The notes beneath the pieces are model-generated. The model worked only from the letters and a program-made list of their open reading frames with translations, was not told the origin of the DNA and searched no databases. From the NCBI GenBank assembly GCA_013399855.1, contig VXAY01005269.1, forward strand, positions 204,405-268,404: a DNA stretch of 64,000 nucleotides, written 5' to 3'. This document shows positions 34,501 to 47,937 of this stretch, one piece after another. A program made the translations under genes and the position numbers. Positions within the stretch are counted from its first letter, which is position 1. Every line of letters starts with the position of its first letter. Origin of the DNA: Oxyruncus cristatus. Taxonomy: Eukaryota > Chordata > Aves > Passeriformes > Cotingidae.

Positions 34501-37500
34501 GACCGCCTTGGCCTTTATTCATGTGTTTGTTTTTCCACAGCTGAGCATCCTGAGTTTGAGTTAATATTGATCTGTCATCTTTGGGGTCATCAGTGCAGAG
34601 ATGCCTGGTGGTGGGTCTGGTGTGAATAATATAGCAAAGAGATTCACATGTTTATCCAGGTGCAGGGAAATGCAGGAAACTTCTAGTTAAACATCTGAAA
34701 ACAAGACAGAAAATGCTATAGGGATTTTGGGTAATCTTCTGCTTTAATTCATTGCTGTGGGGTGTTTTATTTTCAGATGTATTTAAAACAGTTTTGTTCT
34801 TTCTTATATAATTCTGGAAAGCTTGGAAGTAGAAACAGAAAGAGATGCTGAATTAAAACTGACCAATTTCTCTCCTTTGCAAGCAGATATGAAGAATCAA
34901 ATCCATGAGCTGAGCTGATTGCTGCAGAAGTCATGTGATTTTTTTTTTTTTACAATTTTTCACTTATTTACTTGCAAAGGAGAACATAGTAAAAAACAAC
35001 ACTTCTATCCCATTTGTTTAGAGGGTGAATGCTCAACATGCAAGGTACAAAGATATGAGTATCCTCAGGTTAGTGGAGGTTACTTCAGTCTTCAGAGACC
35101 TTGGGTCTACTCTTCTCCTTAAATTAGACTCTCATTCCTTATTCATAAGATTGCCATTTTCCATCCCCACTTCTGCTTTCAAATCTCTCCTTTGAAAAAG
35201 CAAGATTTGCTGAGTCAGCCACTTTAGCTGAAGTGGCTCAGTATTCTACTTTTCCCTGCAGTTTTTTCTTAACACCCATGAATGTTAATCGGGACAGGAA
35301 GGTATCGGGAAAAACCTAGTCTTCCCTTAAATCAGCAAACTATTAGCTGCAGAAGAAAAATCACAGTATGATTTATAGCTGCCAAAACATTTTTGGGTTA
35401 CTAAGCTGCTTACCACGTTCTTTGTCTCCTATCTGGTATATAAAAAGACTGTTTAAAAACTGTGTGAAAATTTTCAAAAACACCTTTAAAAGATTCCATT
35501 ACTTAAAGTGATTTAGATAATTGTGTTCAATGGTAGCCATTATTTAAAAATATAATTAGTTGCTGAACTCAGAGAAGGAGGGAAATTTCTGCAGGTGTTT
35601 CTCATTATTTGCTATGCATACAAAATATCTGCATAAATTACCATTATTATTTCAATGTATACTAAGAGACAATAAAGCATTAGCAAGCAAAGAAAAATGT
35701 TGTTGACCCACAATCTGTGTTAGCAGTAGAGTTTTGGCCTTCAGTGTTTTTGAGGCACATGTGCAACAGCATTCAAGATTGAAATTACAATTTTGCACCT
35801 GTAACAACATTAAATATCCAACGAAATCCAAGAAGGATATTGAAAATGCAAAGACATTAGGAGAAAGACAGTAGCACATGCCTGTGATGGTGTGCTACAC
35901 AAAAGAAGTATTGATAGGCAGAGCTTCTCATGGTTCTCATCCTTTCCATAAGGATCTGAACTTCCAAGTATCTCTTTTGTAATTTATTGATGCTGCTAAA
36001 GAACGATTTGTATGTGAAGAACAGAGATCTGTTCGGGCCTTCTGACTTTTGGCTCTGGTTCTGAGCAAGAGATACTCTGCAACTTTGGGAAGGTTTCTAA
36101 TTCTTATTCTGTGAAATGGAGCAATAGTAATCGTAAGAGATGAATAAAAAGCAGAAAAAATCAAGTTATCTACTAGATGGATCATTTCAAATATTCATTA
36201 TGAATACAAGTGAAAAAAAAATTCAGACAGCCTTGAATTTCATAGAAATTCATTCAGTTTTAGAAACTTGAGCTTACTGGAGTTATTCACTGCATTATAC
36301 CTTAGTTTTACGGTGAGCTCTTAAAAAACGAACTTTCTTTAGTTTACTGGAATGTTAATGTAAAAAAATTGTAATGAAAGTTTTATCTTTCTTATCTGAT
36401 GGTGTTTTATTTTCACCCTTTTGTTTCTAGAAGTTTATCCAATAAAGGGAAAATGATAATAATATGAAGTCAATACATACTCATTAATAGTAAATAAATT
36501 ATTTATCTCTTATTGATTATGATTATGATTTTGCATCTTGACACAGTCAGAGGTATTCAAAGTATTCCACCAGGTAGAAAGAACTGCCTTGGAGGAAGGA
36601 ATAAGATTTCCCACAGTACATGTTCAGGATAGAGTGGTCTTCACATCAAGACTTTTTAATACTCCAAAGCTCATAAACTGATGATGAAGTTATGCTCTGA
36701 AGTATTTATGCTGTAAGCAGATTTTGCATTTTACAATGCAGTCCTGAGATGTTTCATTACAATAAGGGAGATGCAGTCTAGCTGAGACACAAACCCATGG
36801 AAGACCTGGAAGCATCTAGAACAAGACAACTAGAACTCCTAACAGGAAATATCACTGTGCCTTTCAAATATACATTTGCTAGTTTTTACAAAAGAACAGA
36901 AATTTTGGGTTAGTTTTACACACACACACCCTCGTTTTTTAATTTAATTTTTTAATTTTTCAAAATCTAGTGTTAATTGCCCTGCATTTCCTATTCAGAG
37001 AATGTGATATGTCTAAATGCAAGATAGTATAGTGAGAATGAAAGGCTTCAGGAAGATTGAAACAATGCAGTGAAAATCTGCATAGGAATAAATTTCAGTT
37101 TGTTCCTTTCCCTATTCTTGGGACAGTGTATCTAAAAATGTAACGTTTGCAAAATTTAAGTGAAGGAAAAGCAAGATTTCCAGTGCACATGGCAAGTGTG
37201 CATAAAGGTGTGTGGCAAGAAGGGCCATGCTGTGACAAAGACTGTTCATTTAGAAAGCATCGTGTCTTTAATTTACATAGAAAACAGCTCCATTTAAAGT
37301 ATTGCATTTATAAAACTGTTCTACCCCTTAAAAAAATCCCGGGACTTAAAATTCCATTTGGTATACTAATACTTTCAACAGTTCAAGAGAACAGAGAATA
37401 GCTGGATACTAGTCTTGAAATTTATAAGGACTGTGAACTTCATAATTTTGGTGGTATACATATAACAGGAAGGAACAGACTTACTCATTCTTTCTTCTGA

Positions 37501-37949
37501 GATTAAATGTAATTGGTTTAAAGAGATAATCATTCTTTTGTTTGAGTTTTATGCATTTCTTATGAAGAGCTAACACATTTTTCTGCAGTCTGACAAAGTG
37601 TACAGTCTTTTATCCTCATTTCCCAGTGGATAAATACTTTGTTAATTAATAAAGTATTATAGTAGCACTTAGTGTCTGCATTTAGTTGTGGAAGGGTTTT
37701 ATTCAGATTATGTTAATAGATTGTCCGCTTTATTTTTGCATTAATTACAACATTTTCCTGTGATGTTGTCATAAAAGAATTGTGGGATTTTTTGGATTTT
37801 TTTTTTTGACTGTTCAGAAAAAAGGCCTGGTACGCACTGTTATTTATGCTATTAAACTGGACGATTAATTATATACTTAGAATTATATCAATTGTAAATT
37901 CAACTTTTCTACTGCTTCCTAATTGTTTACAAGCATGTCCTGATATATG
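34501..37949. other. Unique AT-rich sequence, no gene seen
   Basis: Contains a T12 run near 34939-34951, a short CA run near 36920-36930, and otherwise nothing recognised. Confidence 0.55.
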
Positions 37950-38085
37950 CATCTGTATATATTTAAAAAATATATATTTTAAAAAAATATATATTATAAA
38001 AATATTTATATATNNNNNNNNNNNNNNNNNNNNNNNNNNTAAATATTTAAAAATATTTATATATATTAAAAAATAACATGTATAG
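37950..38085. repeat. AT-rich low-complexity stretch around a 26-base gap
   Basis: Runs of TATATATTTA and AAATATTTATATAT flank Ns at 38014-38039. The flanks are roughly self-complementary, so the stretch may form hairpins and be hard to sequence. Confidence 0.85.
38014..38039. other. Assembly gap (26 Ns)
   Basis: Twenty-six Ns inside the AT-rich stretch. The true length between flanks is unknown. Confidence 0.97.
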
Positions 38086-41000
38086 ATAGCAAACAAATTT
38101 GTCAGTGTTTTGGACTTTCTTGGTGCATTTTTTTGTAATTAGTTGTCTTTTTAGATATCAACCAAATCACATCCAGCAGTGGTACAGCTGCTGAAGACAA
38201 TGTCTGAGACTGATCTTAAAGCAAGATCGAGGAATGAGAAAAAATAATAATCAGAATGAGAATAGAATTGTACTTTAGAATAATAATGTAATTCTGTGGT
38301 ATTGCTAAGTTCTGTTGGTCCAGAGAAATGTGTAAGTGCTGTGGCAGATGTTTTCACCTGGTCTATACAAAAATATATGGATGTGGAAAACAGAGGAGCT
38401 TCATGGCATTGTACTGTAGGACATTCTTACTTAGACTCTGCCCATGTCTATTCAATGAGAAGAGGAAACAGTTTTATTTTCAAAATCTTTTGGCCAAATT
38501 TCCTTGAAAGAGGAAATTATTATCTTTGTCACGATGGGAAATCAGATTGTCTTTCTTATTTGTTTTCATATTTCATATCTAATGATAGAAGTAGAGAGTA
38601 GTAGCTCCTGCCTTGTTGGACACTTAAAACTAGTGGAACCTCATTGCATTCTTATGGGAGTCTGGTCGTACTGGCCTGTAAGTAGAAAACATGTAACATT
38701 TGTAGAATTCTGAAAAAAATCTAGAAGCAACCTGGAGAATTAATTCAAAATGAGACAGGTTTTAAAATATGCTGCAATTATTTTTTTTTCTTTCCCCATT
38801 GCCAGTGGTTCTGCTGAACTACTAATACATGAGTAATGAAGGGAGAGCCAACTTTTCTATGTAACCTCTTAGCTACTTAGCTTATTGTTCTGGTTTTCAC
38901 ATAAAAGACTGTCTAAAGGGATAGGTTTTTTTAAAAAAAACCCTATCTGTAAGCATAGCAAAGATAATTATTACATGTGCTTGATTAAAAATGTCTGAGG
39001 TACTAAAGATATGTTAGGGGAGTTTCCAAATTAGAGCTTAGCTCAGGTGTACTATTTCGTGACTCAGAAGACAAATAACTATCAGTGATTTATCTTTCTG
39101 CTACCCATGGCTTTTTTTTTTTTTTTTAACAATCACCTATATTTTCTTCAAGACTAAAATAAATAAATAAACAAACCGTCAAACAAATAAGAGTCTAATT
39201 TGCATGTGTTAAAACTGATGATCTATATAACACTATCTGCTACCAGCACATGATTCCCAGCACTTCTGATGTATCCACACTATGATAACTCAATAGCATA
39301 GGTGACAGTCTCTGCACAGAAAAGTCCAACCCAAGAAGAACTGAAGCTCTGCAAACAGGGATCTCCAGTCTGAAAGCTGCCTGCTCATGATGACATGGTT
39401 CTACCACCTGGCTCATCTTCTTGAAAACACTGCTAAAGCTCTGAGAAAAACCAGAAGACACAGACAAGATTGACAACTACCAAGAGGAAGATGATCAAAC
39501 TAACTAAAAGAAGCTCCCCGCCCTTTTTCATCACTGAAAGGAACAGGTACATAAGAAGACAGCTTTACTCTACTACTTCAGTAGTATGGACTGAAATGCC
39601 TGCTTGAAAGAAAACTAGACAAACACAAAATTTAATGGTACGAAGGTGTTCTTCTGATAGTAATTCTGTGGTACAGAACTGAGAAAACCAGGATACATTT
39701 GTTCTTTGGAATGAAGTAATGTTTTTCATTACTGTGAAATGTTTAGAGTAACCAGCAGACCGGTATTAGCGACTTTTCCAGGAATCTTTGTCAGTAAGCA
39801 TGTTAAAATTTGATGCTAACACATTGCTACCTTTAAAGTAGAACATTTTTCTTTATAAACCTCTAAATATTGTGATAGCTATCAGCTGCCATTCATTTGA
39901 GGACAGTGATGTAAAATGGCTGGAATTTCAGAAGCAAATCTGCAGAAACTATTATATTTTTGTAAAGTATTTGGAGGCTTTCCAATCCACACTTTCAGTA
40001 TAAGACTAAGATGGGCAGTTCCATTGGACTATTTTTCGATAATGCAGTTTAACAGTTTGTTTGGAAGGCCCTGGGCAATTTGATTAGTGCTGTTTGATGG
40101 AGCAGTGTCATCAGCATGAAGTGGAACAGTTCTGCTTGTAAGTGTCTGGCAGGAGATCCGAGTTTCTGAGCATCACACCAGCATAAGCAATAAACAAGAT
40201 GTTATTGTATATTCCATTTTATATTTTTATAGCTGAAGAAAATTAATAATGCATGAGCATCCAATAGGTTTCCATAAGACTCTGCCTTCAAAATAAAAAT
40301 TCAAGCTACAGCTTGTGGTAGTATAAATGTCTGTGCTTCTTATCTGTGAGCACACTTTTGTGTCTCTTGTGGTAATAAGAACCTGGGTTGAATTCTGGCC
40401 TTGCTGAAGTCAGAGCTCCATTAGACTCAGATGTGCCAGCATCTCATCCTGGTTTGTTGTGGTGAATTGTGGCAGTGTTGCTGCTCTGGAGATGTTCTGC
40501 ATCAGGTGCTGTTGCTGATAGGTGGTGCAGATGGAGAAGCATTCCCTCTCTCTACTTCTCAGCTGCCCTTTTGTTCTCCCATGTTGGGGTTGCATAACAG
40601 ATACAATGTAGGCTTTTCTCATCAGACGACATATATGAACTCAGTCTTCCCTCTGCCTGTACTCTGAAAATACCCCCTCTGTCCTTCTTTTCCATCACGA
40701 AGTCTCCCAGATAATTAAACATCTGAAGCTGCAGAAAGACAGAGGTGCAATGGGGTTGTTGCCAGGTGGAGAGTTCATGGAGTCTGCCACTAATTGTGCT
40801 TTTTGGTTCAGAACTGAAAAACACATTAACAGATAGACTGTTGGGTGTGATGGTTTCCATACCAGGACCAACTATTTATCTGAAACTTTGGGCTAGCATT
40901 TATTGCCTGATGCATAAACAGAAAAAGAAATACCTTGGAATTGAGTATTGTAGCTCAATGAACTAGATAATATTACTAAAGTAATATTCAAAGTATTTTC

Positions 41001-41971
41001 AATCTGCATCTTGCAGACAAACCTCTCTTTGTTTCACATGATGGAGCTAGGATGGATTGGAATGGCATGAGCACTTAAAGCCATTTTCTGCTCTTTATGA
41101 CACAGCTGCAGAAATCCTAGGTGTTCGTCTGCAAATTTTTACATGATCTGCCAGTAAATTATATCAAATATTTTTTTTCAGTTTGCCTGACACAGAATCT
41201 GGGTGGTAGCTGTGTGGTAACAGATTTGAGTCTGTGAAGTGTGGGATTACTTCACAGTATGTACACTTAACCAAAGTTAGGGTTTAATTGCTTAGAGTAC
41301 ATAAATCAACATTAATATTGGTTGTGAGGGAAGAGATAAAATCACATTTAGCATAACATTGGAGCCCTGTAGGTTGGTGATACCTAGCTGAGGGATGATA
41401 TCTGCCTGGCAGACATACTTCCACAGTGTTTCGAACAAACATGAATAATAAGATAAAGCATATTCTAGTTTTGGACTTTATGTTGTGGCTGTGGTGTTTC
41501 TACTCTACTTTGTAGTGTTCTCAAACCTAATTTACTATATCACATAAGCTAAAATAAAATAAATAAGCTCAAAGTCAAAGCCATGATCTAGAAATTCAGC
41601 CTCCCTTCTCTGCCTCTGGCAATGATCCAGTCTTGGCTGCGTAACCCACCATTGCCAGAAGTCAGGCAGAATTCAAGAGTTTATGGTGTTATATAAATCC
41701 TTCATTTTCCCTTGACAAGAACTAGGCTCTGGGAAATTTTTTTTAAAAGAGGAATTTTAAGCTGAAGCCTGAGGGGTGGAGAGATTGATTTTTCATTTTT
41801 ACTGTTTGATTAAATAGAGTGACACCTGATGGCTACATAGAGCATTGTCTTGGTAGCACACATGATGATAGATTAAACAGATTTGGAAACCAGACAGATT
41901 CTTCTGTTAATATGAGCCACCTGGAAATTAGCACAGGCCTCATCATTTCCTCAGGTGGTTCTGCTCAAACA
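38086..41971. other. Unique AT-rich sequence, no gene seen
   Basis: Contains a 28-bp palindrome at 38920-38947, a T16 run at 39112-39127, and AAAT/AAAC repeats near 39158-39185. A 102-codon minus frame at 40552-40860 shows no recognisable domain and is not called. Confidence 0.55.
38920..38947. repeat. 28-bp palindrome
   Basis: GATAGG (38920-38925) plus T7 faces A8 plus CCCTATC, pairing along nearly its whole length with one extra C. It would form a snap-back hairpin of about 12-13 pairs. Confidence 0.8.
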
Positions 41972-42114
41972 TACAGAATCAGAGAATATTCCGAGATGGA
42001 AGGGAGCTACAAGGATCATCGAGTCCAACTCTTAGGTGAATGGCCCATATGGGGATCAAACCCATGAGCTTGGTGTTATAGCACCATGCTCTAACCAGCT
42101 GAACTCAGCCTGGA
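41972..42114 (-). mobile_element. tRNA-Ile-derived SINE with CR1-like tail (TguSINE1-type)
   Basis: Read on the minus strand from 42114, the head is a decayed tRNA-Ile gene: GGCTGAGTTCAGCTGGTTAG (A-box region, 42110-42091), AGAGCATGGTGCTATAACAC (anticodon-arm region; the intact gene has GTGCTAATAACGCC), then CATGGGTTTGATCCCCATAT (B-box region, about 42065-42046), where GGTTTGATCC differs from the B-box GGTTCGATCC by one C-to-T change. The tRNA acceptor end is the GGGCCA that follows. The tail (GAGTTGGACTCGATGATCC ... ATTCTCTGATTCTGTAT) is like a CR1 3' end, so it would have been moved by CR1 machinery. This head-plus-tail layout is the known passerine family TguSINE1. It is a decayed copy, not a working tRNA: the anticodon arm has lost a base, and the CR1 tail is fused on. 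Confidence 0.85.
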
Positions 42115-45100
42115 ACCCTTAGTGAAACACTGACATTGATTGCTTGGAAACACAGTGAATCCTTTAATGGATTAAAGTGTTTCTGTAAAAGGATATACAT
42201 TGAATTAACGTGACCTTGTCTCTAGGTGGCTAATGGTTTAGGTGACTATCCTGCTCTCTGCTTTTCTACATTGTTTGTTTGTTTCTTTTTTTGGTAGGTT
42301 GGTGGGTTGGTTGGTGTGGTTTCTTTGGATAAAAGTCATCAAAGGGTAGAAAGTCTGCAACTGCTCTGGGTAAGTTCTTCTGGTATTTGCATAACTTCAT
42401 GATTAGCAAATAAATGTATCTTGCCTGTTTATTTTCTCCTTCCACAAATTTTCTAATCTTGGCTAATAATTCTGGAACACAGACATGATCATGTGAGTTT
42501 TTTGGATAATATTGCTTCTTCTAAAGAACCTTGGGCAAGGAGGGTGTGGGATGTTGGAGAGAAGGAGAACTTGCTAGGTGTTTTCAGCAAAGACTAGAAT
42601 TCCCCCTACTTGCAGTAGGAGAAAAGATTTTATAAAAAATTGTAATTTTAGGTTTTGCTTGTTCACATTCAATCTCTGTGGTTGTACATCTGAAGCAGAT
42701 CTGTATGTGTGTCTTTCATGTGAAAAAGGAATAGATATTCATTGGCAACGATGTAACTATTTCTAGTCAGCTGACTTTGTGTCTTTAGTCTAATATACTA
42801 ATTTCAGATTCGGGATTTAGCTGAATTAGAAGAAAATGAAGCTCAGAAACAAGGGAATAAGTTGCAAAACTCGGTTAACTTAGTTTTGATGTGTTTGGTG
42901 AGATAAATCAAGTTTCTGTGCTTTTATGTAATATGGTACTTAAAATACCTCTTGAATTTTATTACTGAAATAGTACTTTCTAAATTTTGTAGGCAATCTG
43001 AATAAATAATGGATGTAGGAGTTTTAAGAATTAGATGCCTTTAAATGTACATTGTTGAATTCTCTGGACAAAAACCTTGGCCAACACTTATACACTGTGT
43101 TTTACTGTAAGAATGAAGAGAAGACAATAAAGAACCCTTCATACAAAAAGTATAACATAAGCAGGAGTAGGGTCATGCTTCTCACATCAGTAGTTTCACA
43201 TATTTCTTAATTCGTAGAGATTTTATGAGTAGCTGTATAACAGCTTTTATGATAATATAGAGATCTGCAATGTTGATAAGGATTTAGATTACTTAAGAGT
43301 GAAAGCACCTAAGATCAAAAATTTGAGGGACAACGCAAAGCAGAGTTTTATAAAAAGGCTGCCTTTATAGCTCATCAGTGCAAATTTCTTGTCAAAATGC
43401 TTCTTGAGCTAAGTAAGGGTTACTTATTCATATGAACACCTGACTTATAAAATCAATCAAGCACTGATATCAAAGATGTCTGGCTTTTGCATCTATTCAG
43501 GCTGATGCTTCCATTAACTTATCTTCATACTTTAAAAGCATATTTCATTTCTAAATATGCTGTGTATAACTCATTAACATCAGAGCCCCCAGCAGTAATT
43601 GCCTGAAAGTGAGTAAAGAAAATCGGAAAAGATGAAGAGCTGAATTACCACTTAATGAAAGAAAAAAAAATTCAGACAGACACTTAAATTGACTTTCATG
43701 CAGTAGCGAGTCTCTTCTCTATGGGAAATATTCAGACTGCATTTACAGTTTGTGTTGATACGTTAAAAAACATGTTAAGTAACATTAAATACTACTTAAA
43801 AGCTCAACATGCTCCTAGATGGAAGTTTGCTCAGAAATTATGCTTGTTAATGATCTTTTCTTTGTGTTTACAATATTTTGTGCTTCTTCACTCTACATAC
43901 TGTGGTTATGTCAATTTTTAGGAAGGTCTTTGAATTGAAGTAAAACAATTTTGAGAAGGCATGAAGTAGCAAAAAGCTGTGTTTCAGAAAACTTCATTTT
44001 AGACAAAGCAAAACCATCACTTTTATTATCTGATTGACCTTTGTGAACTGAAATTTTTTGAGTCCCAGATAGGACTGAGAGTGTGCTTGCACACATTTCT
44101 TGCTTGTGGCCATAGTGTGACAGCAGAGATGGCTTCTCAGCAGTTCATCGGTGTGGCTCCACTGGCCATAATGGTCCCCACCTGGTATGTGCAGGGGGCA
44201 TTATGAAAGCAGGCAAACAGCATCTTTTGATATTTTAACATCATGAAGGCAAACAGAGGTGAGGACAACTTTTTTCAGTTTAGCAGGCTACATTGATAAA
44301 TGCTTGATTTGATTGTTATAATGAAACACAAGGATGTCTTTGTATGTGTGCCCTACTAGGAGCTAGGTTGAAACATTTAGCAGGAACTACTGGATTTGGA
44401 TTGTAAACTAATTGTTGTTGGTGCGATTCATAGTGGTTCTCTGGTGCTTTTATTCCTGCTTTGTGACAATGTTGTCAAACCAGTTTTTCCAGCTTTCTTC
44501 AGGGAGCTACTGAGGAGAAGGTGGTACAGCATACTGACATGGCTTAACTCCATTCACAGCTTTCACAGAGACTCTTACTAGAGGATGAATGTTTGTTATT
44601 CTTATCCTGGAAAGTAACACTTCAGTTTAACAATGCTGTAAGACTTCTTTTAAAAACACCTATGTAGACATGATCATAGTGGGAAATAAACATTTAGGTA
44701 TGTGTATGCTGTGCGTTAAGAACTGATTGGGATGAAACCAACCATTGATAAAACTACCATCGAGGTGCAGAAAGATTAGCATTTAGGAAGATAAATGTTT
44801 TACAGAAGTAGCTATAGAGATTAATTTCTCCCTGTAGCTTTACAGTATGCCATTCCAAGATATATATCAGGTAGCAAGTTTTGGTTTGGATTTCTCTCAT
44901 GTGAATAAAACTATAAGCTTAGCAGAGTCAGGAAGGATTAAAAAAAAAAAAAACCAAGCAGCATTTTTTGTGGCTGCTGAAGTTTTAAAAAAATCCAGTA
45001 TTTTCAAAATAACAGTGAAATTTACCTTTTTACCTTAGCTGTGAAATGACAAAACAAGATATTTATTTTCACACTGCAACTGTTTCTCAGTGCCTTCCAG

Positions 45101-47379
45101 TCATGAGCAATATGATTCCTATCAAGCCAAATGTGGTTTTTTTTCTTTCCCTAGAATGAAAAATACATGTAGACTTTTTCCACATATGTGTATGGTGTTT
45201 ACAGTGTGCAAAAACTGTCCTGCATGTCTTTAACACCAAAGGAAAGGTTTAAGGCTGATAAGCCTTTAATATAAGTAAACAACACCAGATCTTTCCATTG
45301 TTGTTTAGACCCACAAAGTCTTACTTTAATATTTTCAATGTGCTCCAGCACAAGTGGGGTTTTTGTCCTTGCTTCTACTCCCACTAATTCCTATTGGGCC
45401 CAATTAACACTAGTGTCAGGATAAGCACTGGTATTGTATGTATTTCATAAAATTTCCTTGGATTTAAATATATTTATAATACTTCAGTCCCTCATACTTT
45501 TATATAGTACATATTCCAGAAATCCTTCTCTGGTAGTTCCTCCTCTCTTCAGGCAGATGTTGAGATACTCCATTTTGGTAAACCACTGTGCCCATTTGCC
45601 AAGACACAGGCACAAGGATGGCAGAAATATGGTTTGCTCTAGGACCTGTCCCCACATGGGGCCGGGTCTTGGTGGCCATAGGTTTTGTGAAGTGCCATTT
45701 TGGAAGGACGTGATGGCACACGCTTCTAGAGAAGGCAGAGCAAATTTGCCTCTACCACCTCAATCATGCACTGTTTCTGGGCTTGTTTTCACTACCTCAA
45801 TCACCTATGGGACGCTTTTGGACATGGCATGAGAGACGTAGACTGAGAAAGTATTACTATTCCTATGCAGTGCTCTTCACTATAGACAAATGCCTGCTTG
45901 AACCTGTGCTAAAGGGTGCCATGGAAACAGGATTTGTTCCTCATCACAGTCTGGGCTGACGGCCAAATAAGTTGTATGAGATGAGTATGAGCTCAAGTAT
46001 AAGGTTGGACTCATGCTTAAAATCAGTCCTGAAGTAGCCATAGTAACCACGCGATTGGTAGGGCTGAGTTTGCAAGAGCTACTTTGTGCCCCAGAAGTGT
46101 AAGCACTCTTTGCAGTACCTTTTCTTCGTTGGTAAGACTTGTATGTAGACATCCTGAGGTAGCTTTTTGTGATAATAGAGTCTCTACATTGAAAGATTAA
46201 TAATGAATTTTACAGGAGAAAAAGTTCACGATGAATGAAATAGTAAGACTCAGCCCTTTTTCTAAAAAAACCCCACTATTAAACCTACCAGTCTGCAAAA
46301 AAACCCTACCCTAATTATGAAACTTATATAATTCCTTATAGCATTCATTAATCTTAAATTGAAAACATGGGTCACAAATGAGTTCACCACAAGTCAGTAA
46401 CCTGTCAACTGTTGTTTTCATTCACATAAAAAATTTAATCACATAATTCACATAAAAATTCTAATCTGAATGTCCAAGTGTTTCATTAGTACTTAGATAA
46501 GTCAGACTCTTGCTCCAAGGAAAACATATTCTAATACAGGACAAAGCACAAGTAATTAAGAGAAGAAAAAAAGAGAACAGAAAAGAGCCTGTAGATAACA
46601 GGCTAACAGAAATAACAGATAGGATCCTCCTGCTTACCTATAATATTTTTGCTTCATTCTGAAGTTGTCAGATACTAATTGATAAATAAAATCTGTTATT
46701 TCCGACTGCTGCACAAACACACCAATTACAGTTTTCTGGGCTTTACTTCTGGACCTGCCTTTGTCATGATGCTTAAAAGGGGTCAGTTTCCAACCAAATA
46801 GTTTTGTGGGCAATTTTGGAAAGTATTTTACAATAGTGAGGAAATGTAGAAGAAAAATTTGGAAATGTTGGAGGAGCTGGAAATGGAGCATTCAAGGCAG
46901 ACACTCTTAGTGGAGTAGAAAATGTGTGCCAGTGTAGTATTGTGAAACACAATAACAAAGTGGATTGCAGAGGAGAAAGAAACTTCTAAGGGACACTATA
47001 GGACAAAATGGAAGTAGAATGAGTAAATGTAGGTCTGTGTAGTGTATTTGGCTTCATTAGGCAGTAGGAAATGACAGAGAAATGGGACAGATGCTTTACT
47101 TCTCATACTGTGCAAAATAACTTTAGGGTAGACTCACAGTTAAATATCTATAATCTGCCTGTGGGAGGCTGGGTGAGAGAACTCTGTGATAATTACATGT
47201 TATTTTGAGAGGCAAAGTTTAGGTACTCTGCTTTCACCAGGAGTTGCTTTCATGTGCATTTGCCTTTACTGTAGAGGTTCTAGGTCTCCATTTGCTACTT
47301 TAGTGAACTCATTGAATTGGAAAGATGACCATAAGGCACAGAGACCTTCCTAAGTCCCAGGTAAATACTGTTTGCCATG
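42115..47379. other. Unique AT-rich sequence, no gene seen
   Basis: Contains a TTGGT-rich stretch at 42292-42320, an A13 run at 44941-44953 and a TGATATCAAAGATG word near 43465-43478 (a TCF/LEF-like ATCAAAG). The 132-codon frame at 45434-45832 begins at TTG, not ATG, and has no recognisable domain. Confidence 0.55.
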
Positions 47380-47937
47380 TGTACTGGTTGAGATATGCAG
47401 TTCCAAGCCACTCTTCACCCATGCAGAACACTACAGCCAGTGCTGTGGATACAAAGAGATAAAGAATACATGAGACTAAAGCTTTTACCCTATTTAATGT
47501 CCTGAATGCTCATTCATTTCCCCATTCTCCCCCAGGTATGTTCACTAGGTCTTGACTTCCACTTTTCGTCAGGAAATTGGCTGCAGGTCCCAGTGGGTCA
47601 AGTAGGAAGGTTTGTCAGTTTGTAGAGTGCAACTGGTTGCACCTACCAGTCCTGGACGCCACTGGTCAAGGTCACAGGGGCCATTGTCCTGGTACTTGTT
47701 TTCATCTGTTCCTTCATCTCCAGCATCTTCCCTCACTTCCAGGATCTTTCCCCTAGTCAGGATCTTCAGCTCCTCTCTGGACTCCTAAGCCTCCCAGTGT
47801 TCAAAATCTAAATGATCTACATACAGAAGTAGTCAGCCTCCTAATGGAGGACATGCCACATTTTTTATTTTTGGTTGTTGGTGTTCAGGTGTTATCAAAA
47901 TTTAGAAGCAGCAAGTACCAGTTATAATTGACAAATA
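47380..47937. other. GC-richer, pyrimidine-rich block of unknown origin
   Basis: About 47500-47790 is richer in G, C and pyrimidines than its surroundings, with runs such as TCCCTCACTTCCAGGATCTT. It could be part of an old LTR or another unlisted repeat, but I cannot identify it. It ends at the CR1 tail. Confidence 0.4.

Noticed and set aside
42046..42114. A functional tRNA-Ile gene on the minus strand
   Set aside because: The anticodon arm has lost a base, the B box carries a C-to-T change, and a CR1-like tail is fused downstream. It is a SINE head.
45434..45832. 132-codon plus-strand open frame
   Set aside because: It starts at TTG; the internal ATG would give a shorter frame with no recognisable domain, splice context or repeat origin.
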